DNA from: Loripinus fragilis
Lineage: Eukaryota > Mollusca > Bivalvia > Lucinida > Lucinidae
Direction: 5' to 3'
Assembly (NCBI GenBank): GCA_964019695.1
Contig: OZ026518.1
Span: 106,674,305 to 106,738,304 of the forward strand
DNA length: 64,000 bases
Below, in pieces: positions 54,592 to 64,000 of this stretch (the stretch's first letter is position 1; the number at the start of each line of letters is the position of its first letter). The position numbers and the translations under genes are program-made. The notes under the pieces are model-generated. The model saw only the letters and a list, made by a program, of their open reading frames with translations, was not told where the DNA came from and did no database searches.

Positions 54592-54717
54592 AAGTAAGAG
54601 GTCAGGTAAACAAAACTGGGCCTTTTATCCTTAGTCTAGTGGTCAATCCTAAAAATTCTGTAATGTATATAAAACCAATATATGGGAGCCATGTTGGGAG
54701 AAAAACCATTTTGGAGG
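54592..54717 (+). other. Weak exon-like open stretch
   Basis: TATTTTTACAG (acceptor-like) is followed by an open frame with KTGPFILSLVVNPKNSVMYI and IYGSHVGRKTILEG, then GTAAGG (donor-like). No domain is recognised. A protein search against related species would settle it. Confidence 0.18.
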
Positions 54718-54779
54718 GTAAGGGACTAGGGTTAGAATCTGAATGTGTTTTTTTGTATGCAAACAACTATGACACTGAC

Positions 54780-55385
54780 TAGCCTGCGCATTTGCTTGCG
54801 ACATTCTGATTGGCCGAGAGCACAATAAGCCAAGCCTAGTGCTTTCACAATAGGTCAAGACAGGTAAACTTAGCATGCCCTCGAGCGTGGATTAGCGGTG
54901 ACCTTTTGATCTATTGGGGGAAGCTAAATTTGGACTCCCACTGTCATCTTCGGACATAATAAGTGGCATTTTCTTAAATTTTGGGGTCCCGGACTCTACA
55001 GTGGGAAATAACATGCGTCCGAGGGCTCTGGTCAAGGAGTTTCTATGTGTCCCATGCTCATTTTTATCATCCTGGAACGCTGGATTCAGCGTCCCGGAGA
55101 ACCTTGTATACAAGTTGTTCATCTTGGAGACAGGCCTGCAGTCTTGTATAAATGACAGGTTAATATTGGAAGATCATAGGATCCAATTAGGCATTTCAAT
55201 CAATATTACATCTGATAATCAATTAAACAGGACACAACTGTGATAGACTGATTTAAAACAGAAATTTGAAATGACAAAAATACAATATTGACCACACCTG
55301 ATAATCAATAAATAGGTAGCTACTACAAATTTTACTTTCTGGAAAAAAGGAAAATGTTTAAGTTGCTGTCAGCATTTTTTTTGTT
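54780..55385. other. No gene recognised
   Basis: TAGCCTGCGCATTTGC at 54780 recalls MITE interiors. The frames at 54892-55243 on both strands overlap each other and have no known domain. Confidence 0.3.
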
Positions 55386-55516
55386 ATGTTGAGACATTTT
55401 CCGGAGTTGAACCAGTATTGTACCATCATTGCATTGAATGTTCAGGCTCAAACCAGGAAAATGTCGATCTGAGGGTGTCAGCGCACTCTACCACTGATCG
55501 AGCCACTGCACTCCTT
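55386..55516 (-). mobile_element. Decayed SINE family 1
   Basis: On the plus strand, GGAGTTGAACCAGTATTGTA, CAGGCTCAAACCAGG and CACTCTACCACTGATCGAGC + CACTGCACTCC follow the minus-strand order of family 1 with many changes. Confidence 0.6.
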
Positions 55517-55598
55517 AGCAAAAATGTCAGCTGAAACATTGAATAGTAAAATGGTGTAGATCTTGATAAGACTGCTCATTGCAATCTGGTATCGCTGT

Positions 55599-55818
55599 TA
55601 TAATGCTTTTTCCATACTCGACTGAACTGAACATAAAATTTATCCTGCTCATAAATGTTAAAATGCCAACAATTGTTGGCATTTTAACATTTATATACAG
55701 GATAAATAGCATTTGAGAGTTTTAAAGCAAGAAAAATCCATATTTTCACCAATTTTACCTTTTACTAAGCATTTAGAATTTCATGCTTAGTTGAGTTGAG
55801 CATGAAAAAAGCTTTATA
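55599..55818. mobile_element. Foldback MITE 'CATGCTCAACTCAAC', copy 1
   Basis: The outer arms are CTTTTTCCATACTCGACTGA and GTTGAGTTGAGCATGAAAAA. An inner near-perfect hairpin is ATAAATGTTAAAATGCCAAC + AATTGTTGGCATTTTAACAT. Copy 2 lies about 0.9 kb downstream. Confidence 0.7.
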
Positions 55819-56524
55819 ACTCGGGGCATGGTCTTGATGGCTGTACTCATGCCCTGATTGCAATGTGGTCTTCGACTCTGGATTTGAAGTTTGAAGAAAT
55901 TTAAAGACACTCTGACCATGAACAGTTTATGCAAATATTTGGTATTGGTCAGTGTGTTTGCCAAACCAATGAGTAAGAAAATTGTCAAACAATATTTACA
56001 GTGACCCAACATACATTGCACCAAACATAACCAAATGAAAACTTAGTCTAACTTTTGAAGAAAGCTTATTAATGGTCCTATAAATACAGAATATATAAAC
56101 AACCATTAAAGTTTTACCTAGCATAGGCCAATGAAAGCAAGTTAATGGAGTAATGCAAGCAATACAAAAGTTCCCTACTGGATAAGCTAGCAGTTTCCAG
56201 GCCCAGTTTGAGTCAATGTTGTGACCCAAAACCTTGAAAGTTGGTGGCCAAGACTTAGTGTTTTGCGCAGCACACCTCCATATATCATAGTTGCAGAACT
56301 GCGACTTTAGATATTTTCTCGATCTGACTGAATCTAAATTTAGTAAAATAAAATCCATGGTAAAGCCCTGAATTCAGTGCTAACCTCCATGCTATGGGTA
56401 ATAATCAGGTAAAGGTCTATCCATGTGGCCTTGAACGACAATCCAACTGATGAGCAAAAGCAAACCAAAAGTTGACTGGTATAGGAACTAATAATTTATC
56501 ATCTTGTGATAGCCGGGGCCAGAG

Positions 56525-56750
56525 GTTATAAAACTTTTTTCATACTAAACTCAGCTGAGCATGAAATTTATCCTGCTCATAAATGTTAAAATGCCAACTA
56601 TTGTTGACATTTTAACATTTATTAGCATGATAAATACAACATCTGAGAGACCTAAAGCAAGACACTTCTTTATTTGTAGGTATTTTAGTTTTTATGAGCA
56701 GTAGAAATTTCGTGCTCAGTTGAGTTGAGCACGCAAAAAGTTTTATACCT
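56525..56750. mobile_element. Foldback MITE 'CATGCTCAACTCAAC', copy 2
   Basis: GTTATAAAACTTTTTTCATA + CTAAACTCAGCTGAGCATG is opposite GTTGAGTTGAGCACGCAAAA + AGTTTTATACC. The inner stem is AAATGTTAAAATGCCAACTA / TTGTTGACATTTTAACATTT. Same direction as copy 1. Confidence 0.7.
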
Positions 56751-57648
56751 GTAACCTCGGGCCAGTTGACACTTTGTTTATCCCCATCCCAGAAAAGCGT
56801 TTTGACTAATATACAAAACTCTTTAAAAGTATATTAAAGCATTAATATTGACAATAAAACAGTTTTGTCTCAGCTTCCATACCCAGCCATGCGTTCAACG
56901 CTATTCAAGTCGTAGGAAATGCGATCAACAGCTTCAGTTTGCAGACGACATTTTTTTTCACCTGAAACACCTGTCAATCAAACTCACCTGTACTCGTCTC
57001 TTCGGACATTTCCGGCCGAGAAATTATTAGAAATATCCACTAGAAATTAAAATCCAAATTAATTCCATTCATGAAAAAGGAAGGAAAACACTCCGAAATT
57101 AAAAATCCAATTCTGAAATGAAAATACTTGTATAATTTAGCGAAACCTCTATGGTTGTGACAAGTGATCTACAGTGACTCGGCAAAATATAACCAATAAA
57201 ACTAAATTCCGATATTTCATAGCGCGTGCGAGGGATTATACAATGCAATACCATTTTCGTAGGTGTGAATTTGTTTTCATTGAAAAAGCAAATGAGCACG
57301 GTCATGTGAAAACGTTATGCCTACTTGTGGCATAGCAAAGAGTCGTGCGAGCCTCTCAGGATCCTGCGCCACGTCTGCTGCGTTTTTGCTGTCCCTGACA
57401 CAAACGAATGCCCCATTCCATGAGATGACCAGATGCCACAATCACACACTGCAGACCAACCCACAAAATAAAACATCCAGCACTCTCTTCCTCAGCAAGA
57501 TGATTGCAAAACTAAAAAGGACATTTAATATACTGCACAGCAAAACAAAGACCAAACACAGAACCCCACAAAAAAGCTGCGTATACATGCTCGTTTAAAA
57601 TGATATATCACACATGTTTAGCGTACATGGGGTCTTTGTAACATAGGG
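56751..57648. other. No gene; dispersed repeat fragment
   Basis: About 57340-57595 shares ordered words with 60585-60720 (GCCACAATCACACACTGCAG; AGCAAGATGATTGCAAAACT; AACAAAGACCAAACACAGAA), so it is a dispersed repeat. The rest is unassigned. Confidence 0.4.
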
Positions 57649-57663
57649 TAGATCTACAGTTGT

Positions 57664-57876
57664 TTTGTTTGTTTGTTTTGTTTGTTTGATTTGATTCTTT
57701 ACGTCCACTCAACAATCTTTCAGTTATGCGGGACGGTTCTTCCTGGGTTGAACCAGTACTAAGCTAGGATAAATGTGTCTTGCTCAAGGACCACAACGCA
57801 GTAACGCCGGTGAGGCTCGAACCCGCGGCCCTTCGGTCTCGAGTCAAGCACTCTACCACTGAGCCACTGCGCTCCC
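57664..57876 (-). mobile_element. tRNA-derived SINE (family 1) with perfect 15-bp TSD
   Basis: TAGATCTACAGTTGT at 57649-57663 is repeated exactly at 57877-57891. On the minus strand it has GGGAGCGCAGTGGCTCAGTG, GGTTCGAGCCTCACCGGCG and an A-rich tail of AAAC units. This is the youngest-looking SINE copy in the window. Confidence 0.93.
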
Positions 57877-57891
57877 TAGATCTACAGTTGT

Positions 57892-58480
57892 GCTGTTTTA
57901 CCCCTAAATAAAAGTAATATAAATATAAATTCCGATATTTCATAGAGTCAATATAAATTTTGCCAATATAAATCTTCCATGAAGTATTAATGAGAAACGA
58001 CACCGGAAGTCAGACAATTGTAGCTGAGAAAATGACAGAGAGAAAGGGAAGAAGAACCAGTTTAAGGGTTCACTAGTCCCTTAAACTCAAGTTAATCTCA
58101 AGTTAATTAATATAGCGTAAGCGCAGCCTGCCCTGTCTCATTCTCAGGTCTCGTTCATGTGGGGAACACGCGGACCAAAAGCATTAGGCCTGCCAATATA
58201 CAAGTGATCTCAAGTGCATATAAAAATCACCACCACATAGGCCGCTAAAACGTCGTTGAGAGAGACACAAACGTTGTTTGCTAGATCTGAAAACATCTCG
58301 CGACCATATGTCATCGAAGAACAAAGAGAAGCAATGGCGACTCCTATATATTTTAAAGAGTGTGACAAATATTTTATTATCGCCTTTCTTGATATAAAAG
58401 CAAATTGTATCGTGATCGTACAAACTATTTTGATATCTGACGAAAGATGTCAAAGTATGATGGTGTCGATGTTTCCATAT
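57892..58480. other. No gene recognised; ETS-like site
   Basis: ACCGGAAGT occurs at about 58001, followed by an ATG frame of 14 codons (MTERKGRRTSLRVH). This could be a promoter or first exon, but nothing else supports it. The frames at 58184-58558 on both strands show no domain. Confidence 0.2.
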
Positions 58481-58735
58481 CTGAGGCCCTGGAAGGGGGG
58501 TCCCAGTATCTCATATCCCTTTCATTATTTTGAAAAATATCCCATATCCCTAAAATAAAGGTGGCAAATATCCCCAAAATTCAGAAAGCATTGTATCCCC
58601 ATATCCCTAAAATTTATCCAAGTATCTGGTATCCCTTTAAATATTTACAAAAATATCCCGTATCCCTTTAAGTTTTTGGTCAATATCCCTGTATCCCTAA
58701 AAACCCTTCTGATCGTTTGGGACCCTTGGGTTCTG
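58481..58735. repeat. ATATCCCT-rich dispersed repeat, copy 1
   Basis: GAGGCCCTGGAAGGGGGGTC begins a stretch with eleven or so ATATCCC or GTATCCC words, such as AAAATATCCCATATCCCTAA. A shorter relative is at 59095-59220. Confidence 0.6.
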
Positions 58736-59029
58736 GCAGAAAGCAGAATATATTCTAAAGCACGATCCTGTGGAGCCAGAAGGATTGCACTTTCTATGGA
58801 CTCTCCTAGTCTGCTGTTCACACTTTTCACAGATAATTACATTGCGAGTGCAAAGAAGGATGAGAAAGTCGATTGCTTTACTTTAATTGTGTTGTGGCTG
58901 TTTGTGTTCTATGTCTCACCCTCACAGTGCCATGGGTTGGTCTGCATGCAGTCAGTGATTGTGGCAATTACTGGTCATACTCATTTTTAGGAATAGTTGC
59001 TAAGCTTTCATTGTTTTATTGCGATCATG

Positions 59030-59222
59030 TGGCGGTTGGTGTCCGGTGTCTCTTCCTCGATGTGCCATGGGTTGGTCTGTGATTGTGACATTTCCAAGGC
59101 CCTGGAAGGTGATCCCTGGCAACGCATATCCCTTTAGATATTTTGAAAATTATTCCATATCCCTGAAAAAAATGACAAATATCACCCAAAATTCACCCGA
59201 ACTCAGAAAGCTTTGAATCACC
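59030..59222. repeat. ATATCCCT-rich dispersed repeat, copy 2
   Basis: AAGGCCCTGGAAGGTGATCC, CATATCCCTTTAGATATTTT and CAAATATCACCCAAAATTCA match 58481-58735. It is preceded by GTGCCATGGGTTGGTCTGTG, which also occurs at about 58927, so about 600 bp may be a larger duplicated unit. Confidence 0.5.
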
Positions 59223-60580
59223 ACATCTGTAAAATGATACTTTGAACTTTCACAAAAGTATCCCATCTGGCCAAATGAGAGGTTGCAGAGGCCAAAGTTT
59301 TGCAAGATTTCACCAAACAAGGATTTTGCACCCAATTTTAATAAGTTTTATCAGGTGATTACGCAGTGGTAAAAAGAGACAGAGATTTGAAACTTCAATA
59401 TGTTTAATCTTAATTAAGGCTCTTAAAATTGAACAATTAAGGTTTCATCTTAGTTTATCGATGGATAATGAAATACGATACGATCAACGTATACTTGACA
59501 GCAAAAGAAACGCATATTATTCAATATCCATTTAATAGCAGAAACCCTTATCAAATTTTACCCTAAGTGATATGAACATGTTTGAACGGACTCACGCATT
59601 CGTTCCAGACCATTTTATTCGTCATTACACAGTTAATTATTATTTTTTGTTAATTAATGCAAAAAAAACAAAAACAGTTCCGTACATTGGAAAAGACATG
59701 ATTTGAATCCGATTTCATTGCATGTCACGAGAACACAATGTAACAGACAAGGAAACACCTTAAAACTTTAAAATTCACTGCTGTAGAAACTATACTGCTA
59801 ATCCAAAATCTTCATTTTTTGCATTTTTTTGCATTAGTATTGAACACCACTGGAAGCTTTGTGGTGTAAGAAAATCTGGCACAGTCTGATTGATTTAAAG
59901 TAAGGTACTGTCCAACAGAACCGTTTAAAACAATTGTTTGGACCCTTTTCTGCCTTTATTTAGCACACTTCCGGTTAACTGTCTGATAATGTAACTGGAT
60001 CACAATGGTTCATCTTGAAGAATATTGGACAATTTAACCTTCATAAGTATTCACTATGTCCAGATTATCACGCAGATTGATTTTTATTCAAATCCGTTCA
60101 GTGGTTTTAGGCATACACAATCTCAAGAGTTGCCTTTATTATGAGTTATTTTATTACACTCGGAGTAATGCCCCTTTATTATCATTATTCCAATTTGCCA
60201 TCCATTTGTGATACATTTGATTATGCACATGTTCAATACAGCAGTGATACCTTACATATCATTAGATCATTATTTAAACTCCAATTTATACACTATACCA
60301 AATATGCAAAATATGCGTTTCTTTTGCTATTCAGTATACATTAAGATAGAGTTTAAAACATCATTGGATGTCTCCAACAAGAAAGAACACTCTAGGTATA
60401 TGACATCATCTGCATATGTCCCTTCCAGGGCCACATTTCCTGGTCATATTCACATATTTAAGGGTACCAAGTCCAGCATACAGTATCGGGTCATTATCGG
60501 TATAATCGGTTATATGTATCCTCGGTGAGAGAGGAAAAATGTATTACATGTAATTGCTTTATCATGAAAAATAGTAAGTG
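59223..60580. other. No gene recognised
   Basis: AT-rich sequence. Frames of up to 106 codons (60141-60528) lack recognised domains or good context. Confidence 0.4.
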
Positions 60581-60584
60581 AGTA

Positions 60585-60720
60585 TGATCAGGAAATACCA
60601 CAATCACAAACCGCAGACAACCCCATGGCACCGCGAGGAAGAGCCGCTCAACCATCACGAGTACCAGGAAGACAAACTAAGCAAAGTAACCAGCTCTCTC
60701 TTCCCCATCAAGATGATTGC
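60585..60720 (-). repeat. Dispersed repeat GTGATTGTGG
   Basis: GTATGATCAGGAAATACCAC + AATCACAAACCGCAGAC is the complement of 43620-43670 and resembles 58945-58985 and 57420-57460. CATCAAGATGATTGCAATAC continues as at 57.5 kb. Identity unknown. Confidence 0.5.
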
Positions 60721-60729
60721 AATACTAGA

Positions 60730-61660
60730 ATGGACATAAAGTAACGTACAACAAAACATAGAACAATTACAGACTCACATAATGGGATTAACAATAAACA
60801 AAAAGTCAACAACAACAGAATCAATTGAAAAGCCTTCCAAAACTACTACGGCGCAAATGCAAAGACTATACTAGATCGATGGCGCTTCATATACTGATAC
60901 TATTACCGCCCGTATCCAAAGTAAAAATAAATTGTGATGAACTTTTGTTGATGTTCCATACACGAACATATTTTGCACGCACGCTCAGCATGCAGATTTG
61001 GAAGCGCTCTCTCGTGGCGCACGAGCGCATAAACAGCATGCTTTTAAAAGGCGCACAGACCGTACCGAAAATAACAAAAATAAAAAATCCCAGAGGCCAA
61101 AAGTTTAGCTTGAATCTTCATCAGGCCGATGTGCCGAGTCTGGCGAGACTCAGACTGATACGCAGGCTCATCTGAGCCTTAGATCTCGCTACGTATACTC
61201 GCATTTATGCGACAAGTACCGAAGCCTCGCGAACTGGCTCTCATATATAATTATTATATTTTTATTATAATTATTATTTTCTACACGCACTTGGCATTAC
61301 TTTTTTACACTCTTGTGCAGGTCAGTGACTCTGTCATAACTCACTTTCAATCGTCTCGGCGTGCTCTTCACAACTGTGAACCTCTGAGTGCCATTCGTAG
61401 CACAGTACTTTCTTTAATGATTACGATCATTACACGCCAGGGATTGCTAATTTTTGAAAGTTTGATAAAAACGTCTTTTTGTCCTTGGCATGCGCTTCTA
61501 CATCTGCATCTATACATTTACATCATACGTCGACGCAATCACTCTTGACTTTTATGCGACGGCGGTGGTGCTGGTAAATGAATGAGAATTTGGCTACATT
61601 AAATTGCATTTGCCAATCGGCTTCCCACAGTCCTAAGCTGCAAGATCAAACAATATATTC
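60730..61660. other. No gene recognised
   Basis: A 116-codon frame at 60825-61175 ends in a CAGACTGATACGCAGGCTCA-type word similar to MITE interiors. A (ATT)n-like run is near 61242-61282. No gene could be supported. Confidence 0.3.
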
Positions 61661-61679
61661 CTATACAGGACACAGGCGA

Positions 61680-61900
61680 ACAGAAGACCTGATGTGTTGA
61701 GTGCGCCCAGAGAGCCATGAGTTTATCCACTTGTGGCTGGATCCTCTAATCCCATAATATTCCAATTTGTGTAATAGCCTCCTGTGTGGAACCTTGTCAA
61801 AGGCCTTAGCAAAATCCATTATGATTAAATCTGCGATCCATATCCCTATCCAGGATGCTGATGATGTCATGCACAAACTGGACCAACTGATGATAAACAG
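61680..61900 (-). pseudogene. LINE reverse transcriptase fragment
   Basis: On the minus strand the frame reads LIIMDFAKAFDKVPHRRLLH followed by KLEYYGIRGSSHKWINSWL and SGRTQ. This is the RT motif A region of a non-LTR retrotransposon (catalytic Asp in IIMDF). Upstream codons in another frame (YHQLVQFVHD, ISILDRD) continue the expected N-terminal side, so there is a frameshift near 61850. Similarity ends after SGRTQ at about 61700. It is a different LINE lineage from 44589-45673. It abuts a Penelope-like fragment at about 61900. Confidence 0.85.
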
Positions 61901-61903
61901 GCT

Positions 61904-62635
61904 GATGTTATTGATGCGTTTAACACTACTTCCAGATATTTGGACGATATTTTAAATATTAATAATGTTTATTTTGACAATATGGTTAGTCAAATATACC
62001 CTTCAGAGCTCCAACTGAATAAAGCCAATGCCTCTGATACCGAAGCCGCGTTTTTGGACTTGAATTTGTCAATTTCTAATGATATTGTTTCTACCAAAAT
62101 TTATGATAAACGTGATGACTTTGATTTTGAGATTGTCAATTTCCCATTTTTAGATGGTGATGTTCCTCGTTCTACATCCTATGGAGTCTATATCTCTCAA
62201 CTCATTCGTTTTGCTAGAGCATCTAGCTATGTTGCTGACTTCAACACTCGCAATAAATTGCTAACTCAGAAACTTCTTAAAGAAGGCTATCGGTATCATA
62301 AACTTCGCAAAACATTTTCTAAATTTTATAGACGATACTATGATTTGATTTCTAAATTCCAAGTTGGACTTAAATCTCTCTTGCGCCAAGGACTTTCGGA
62401 ACCTGATTTCTATGGTGACTTGGTGTATAAATTGAAGAAGATTGTTGGCTCTAATAATTTTTCAGCGCAGTTCATTAAAATAATTTCTCATTATAAAAAG
62501 ATTGGCTATAACATTAATGTATTGCAACAGACTGCATGCGTGGTAGTCAACCCAATCACGGTTGGCAACTTTGCTTTCCTCTTTAATTGCACGCCGGTGG
62601 GTCGGACTTCAGACTCTATGATGGTTCCGACTTAA
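61904..62635 (+). pseudogene. Penelope-like reverse transcriptase, C-terminal part
   Basis: The frame is open for 243 codons to a TAA at 62633-62635. Near its start, FNTTSRYLDDILNI contains a Y-x-D-D motif (RT motif C). Next come FLDLNLSIS, KIYDKRDDFDFEIVNFPF and SYGVYISQLIRFARASS, then LLKEGYRYHKLRKTFSKFYR, in the order typical of the thumb and helix-turn-helix part of Penelope-type proteins (inference from layout; family not searched). The palm motifs A and B are missing, so the copy is 5'-truncated. No GIY-YIG motif is seen after it. It ends VGRTSDSMMVPT. Likely inactive. Confidence 0.75.
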
Positions 62636-63171
62636 AGACTTATCTATTGATGAGATGGTAGGGGCCTGATGCTTTGGCTGTTTGTCGGGCCCTCCGGGGT
62701 TTACCTGTTGGATTTCTTTTGCTCCAGTATTCAGTTTAATTTACTGTTGAGTCCTTATCCTTGCTTTGTCTCCTTGTTATATCTTGATTTATATGTTTAG
62801 GAGATGGTGCATTGATAAGTTATGGGTCTTTCATGCAAACCAAATATCTATGTGTCTTGATCCACATCTGAATTGGGGGTGAGGTTGGCGCCGTTGAGCT
62901 GGTTTAAGCCCTCCAGTAAGATGTTTTACTGACCGTTCCAAGGCGGTACTTCTTTTGTGGATCTTTTATGTTTTTGTTCTGTCTTGTCTTTGTAATGTCT
63001 TTGTGCGCGTCTGTTTATATGTGCTTTGTGGTCACCTGCTGGGAAAGGGCTGACCTCTTGGCTCTCGTTTGTGGTGTCTACTGTGAGTTTGTCACTTTCC
63101 CATTGGTATCCTGGGTCAGGTGTGGTACTTGATTGTATCGATTCCTGATCTTTGCACCTTTACTTACTTTT
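62636..63171 (+). mobile_element. 3' UTR of the Penelope-like element
   Basis: AAGACTTATCTATTGATGAG to GATCTTTGCACCTTTACTTA is shared with 8178-8714. It is non-coding and presumably contains the signals used by the element's own RT. It defines the 3' end of the family in this genome. Confidence 0.75.
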
Positions 63172-64000
63172 AGTCTTGACCGATTAAAATGAATTTAAAG
63201 CATTAGAAATGTAAGGGATCAACTTTTTCACATGAAAAAATGTTATCAGCGAAAGATTCCCCAGTTCTTTAAATCAAAAAACACGAGAAGCATCAAATGC
63301 TACTTTTTTGGTATGTCATAAAGTCCATTTGTCATCGAGGAATCACTCTACTATTGATTAGATGTCTGCAATACAGCTTGTTTCCTATCATTCGATGACT
63401 ATAATGAAAGTCTCAGTCACTATCAGTGGCTGAATTCATTCGAAACAGCAACGTCGTCCAGAATAGATGTTACTATTAAGATTTATCTATAGGTATAATC
63501 AACATGGATCCACGACAACATAAATATTAAAATATAACATGAGAATTTAAACAGTTCTATATTCAATGATAAGATATGATGAGCATTGACTGATAAGTAA
63601 TATGTAAGGCTAGCTTAAATAGCACATTAAATGTAGAATTAGAATTTTGACAGGCTTGGATGTAGCATACACACCCATGTATTAAAGATATTATAATGTT
63701 TCTGATCTTAAAACCTATGGATAGTGACGTAAAGCCAATTTAATGGGGTCCATTATACAAAAGAAACAGAATTCTAACAATTCCATTATTGACGATCACA
63801 TAAGGACTAAGGCTCGTTTACAACCAAAGATATCTTTTTTTCCCCTCAAATTGAGGGAGCCACTTACCAATAAAGGGAATTTTAGCACTCCTGTCCCTGT
63901 AAACGCCCCTCAGATTTTTTTTTCTGCGCACCCACTCTGCAGTTGGTGGAAAACCATTTTCACTAACATAGAAACTAAAGATTTTAGCTCTTTAGTCATC
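63172..64000. other. No gene recognised; possible small MITE
   Basis: At about 63810-63910, AAGGCTCGTTTACAACC and CCTGTAAACGCCCCTC look like inverted ends of a small Harbinger-style MITE, but no TSD is clear. The remaining sequence is unassigned and runs off the window. Confidence 0.3.

Noticed and set aside
60825..61175. 116-codon basic open frame as a gene
   Set aside because: No recognisable domain. It ends in MITE-like sequence (ACGCAGGCTCATCTGAGCC) and has no supporting splice or promoter signals.

Overview
This window looks like intergenic or deep-intronic DNA from an animal genome, and I could not identify any intact host gene in it. It is AT-rich. Most of what can be recognised is repetitive: tRNA-derived SINEs with target-site duplications (TSDs), many non-autonomous DNA transposons (MITEs), two kinds of reverse-transcriptase remnant, and very large minisatellite arrays. 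No bacterial operons, phage genes, CRISPR arrays or free-standing RNA genes were seen. The repeat style (dense palindromic MITEs, tRNA-SINEs, a Penelope-like retroelement) suggests a mollusc, most likely a bivalve. That is recollection and inference; no marker gene here proves it.

Layout. 1-19.4 kb: scattered MITEs, SINEs and short hairpin families. This part includes two inverted copies of a 290-bp Harbinger-type MITE, two families of about 240 bp and 185-230 bp with long inverted ends, three copies of a 'CGCGGATCCAG' element with a nested palindrome, and a solo 3' end of a Penelope-like element at 8.18-8.71 kb. 19.45-32.1 kb: a compound minisatellite tract of about 12.6 kb. It starts with a 55-bp satellite (about 83 units before the first interruption) and passes into a 51/48-bp satellite. 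Three transposon-like insertions of 1.08, 2.07 and about 1.34 kb interrupt it. 32.1-39.4 kb: more MITEs and SINEs, a 240-bp tandem duplication in which only one copy carries a 239-bp insertion, and a 163-bp MITE. 39.4-41.5 kb: a SINE, a 22-bp repeat and a 33-bp repeat array. 41.7-54.4 kb: a (GA)n tract, a 5'-truncated LINE, a 643-bp Harbinger-type element, a 2.6-kb element with long inverted ends, several copies of one long hairpin, and a second 33-bp array. 54.4-64 kb: a hairpin MITE pair, a SINE with a perfect 15-bp TSD, 'ATATCCCT'-type repeats, and a LINE fragment abutting a Penelope-like reverse transcriptase end with its 3' UTR.

The elements do not form a pathway. What they share is insertion history: SINE within satellite-poor DNA, MITE within SINE, MITE within a hAT-like element, and hAT-like elements within satellite. 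Long translated frames inside the 51-bp and 33-bp arrays come from repeat units that are multiples of three and lack stops; I do not treat them as genes. The strongest leads for something undescribed are the compound satellite tract, the paired '33-bp array plus GCCATC/GCCACC block' composites at 40.8 and 52.8 kb, the 2.6-kb long-TIR element with sub-repeats in its arms, and the local hairpin family at 42.6-54.3 kb.
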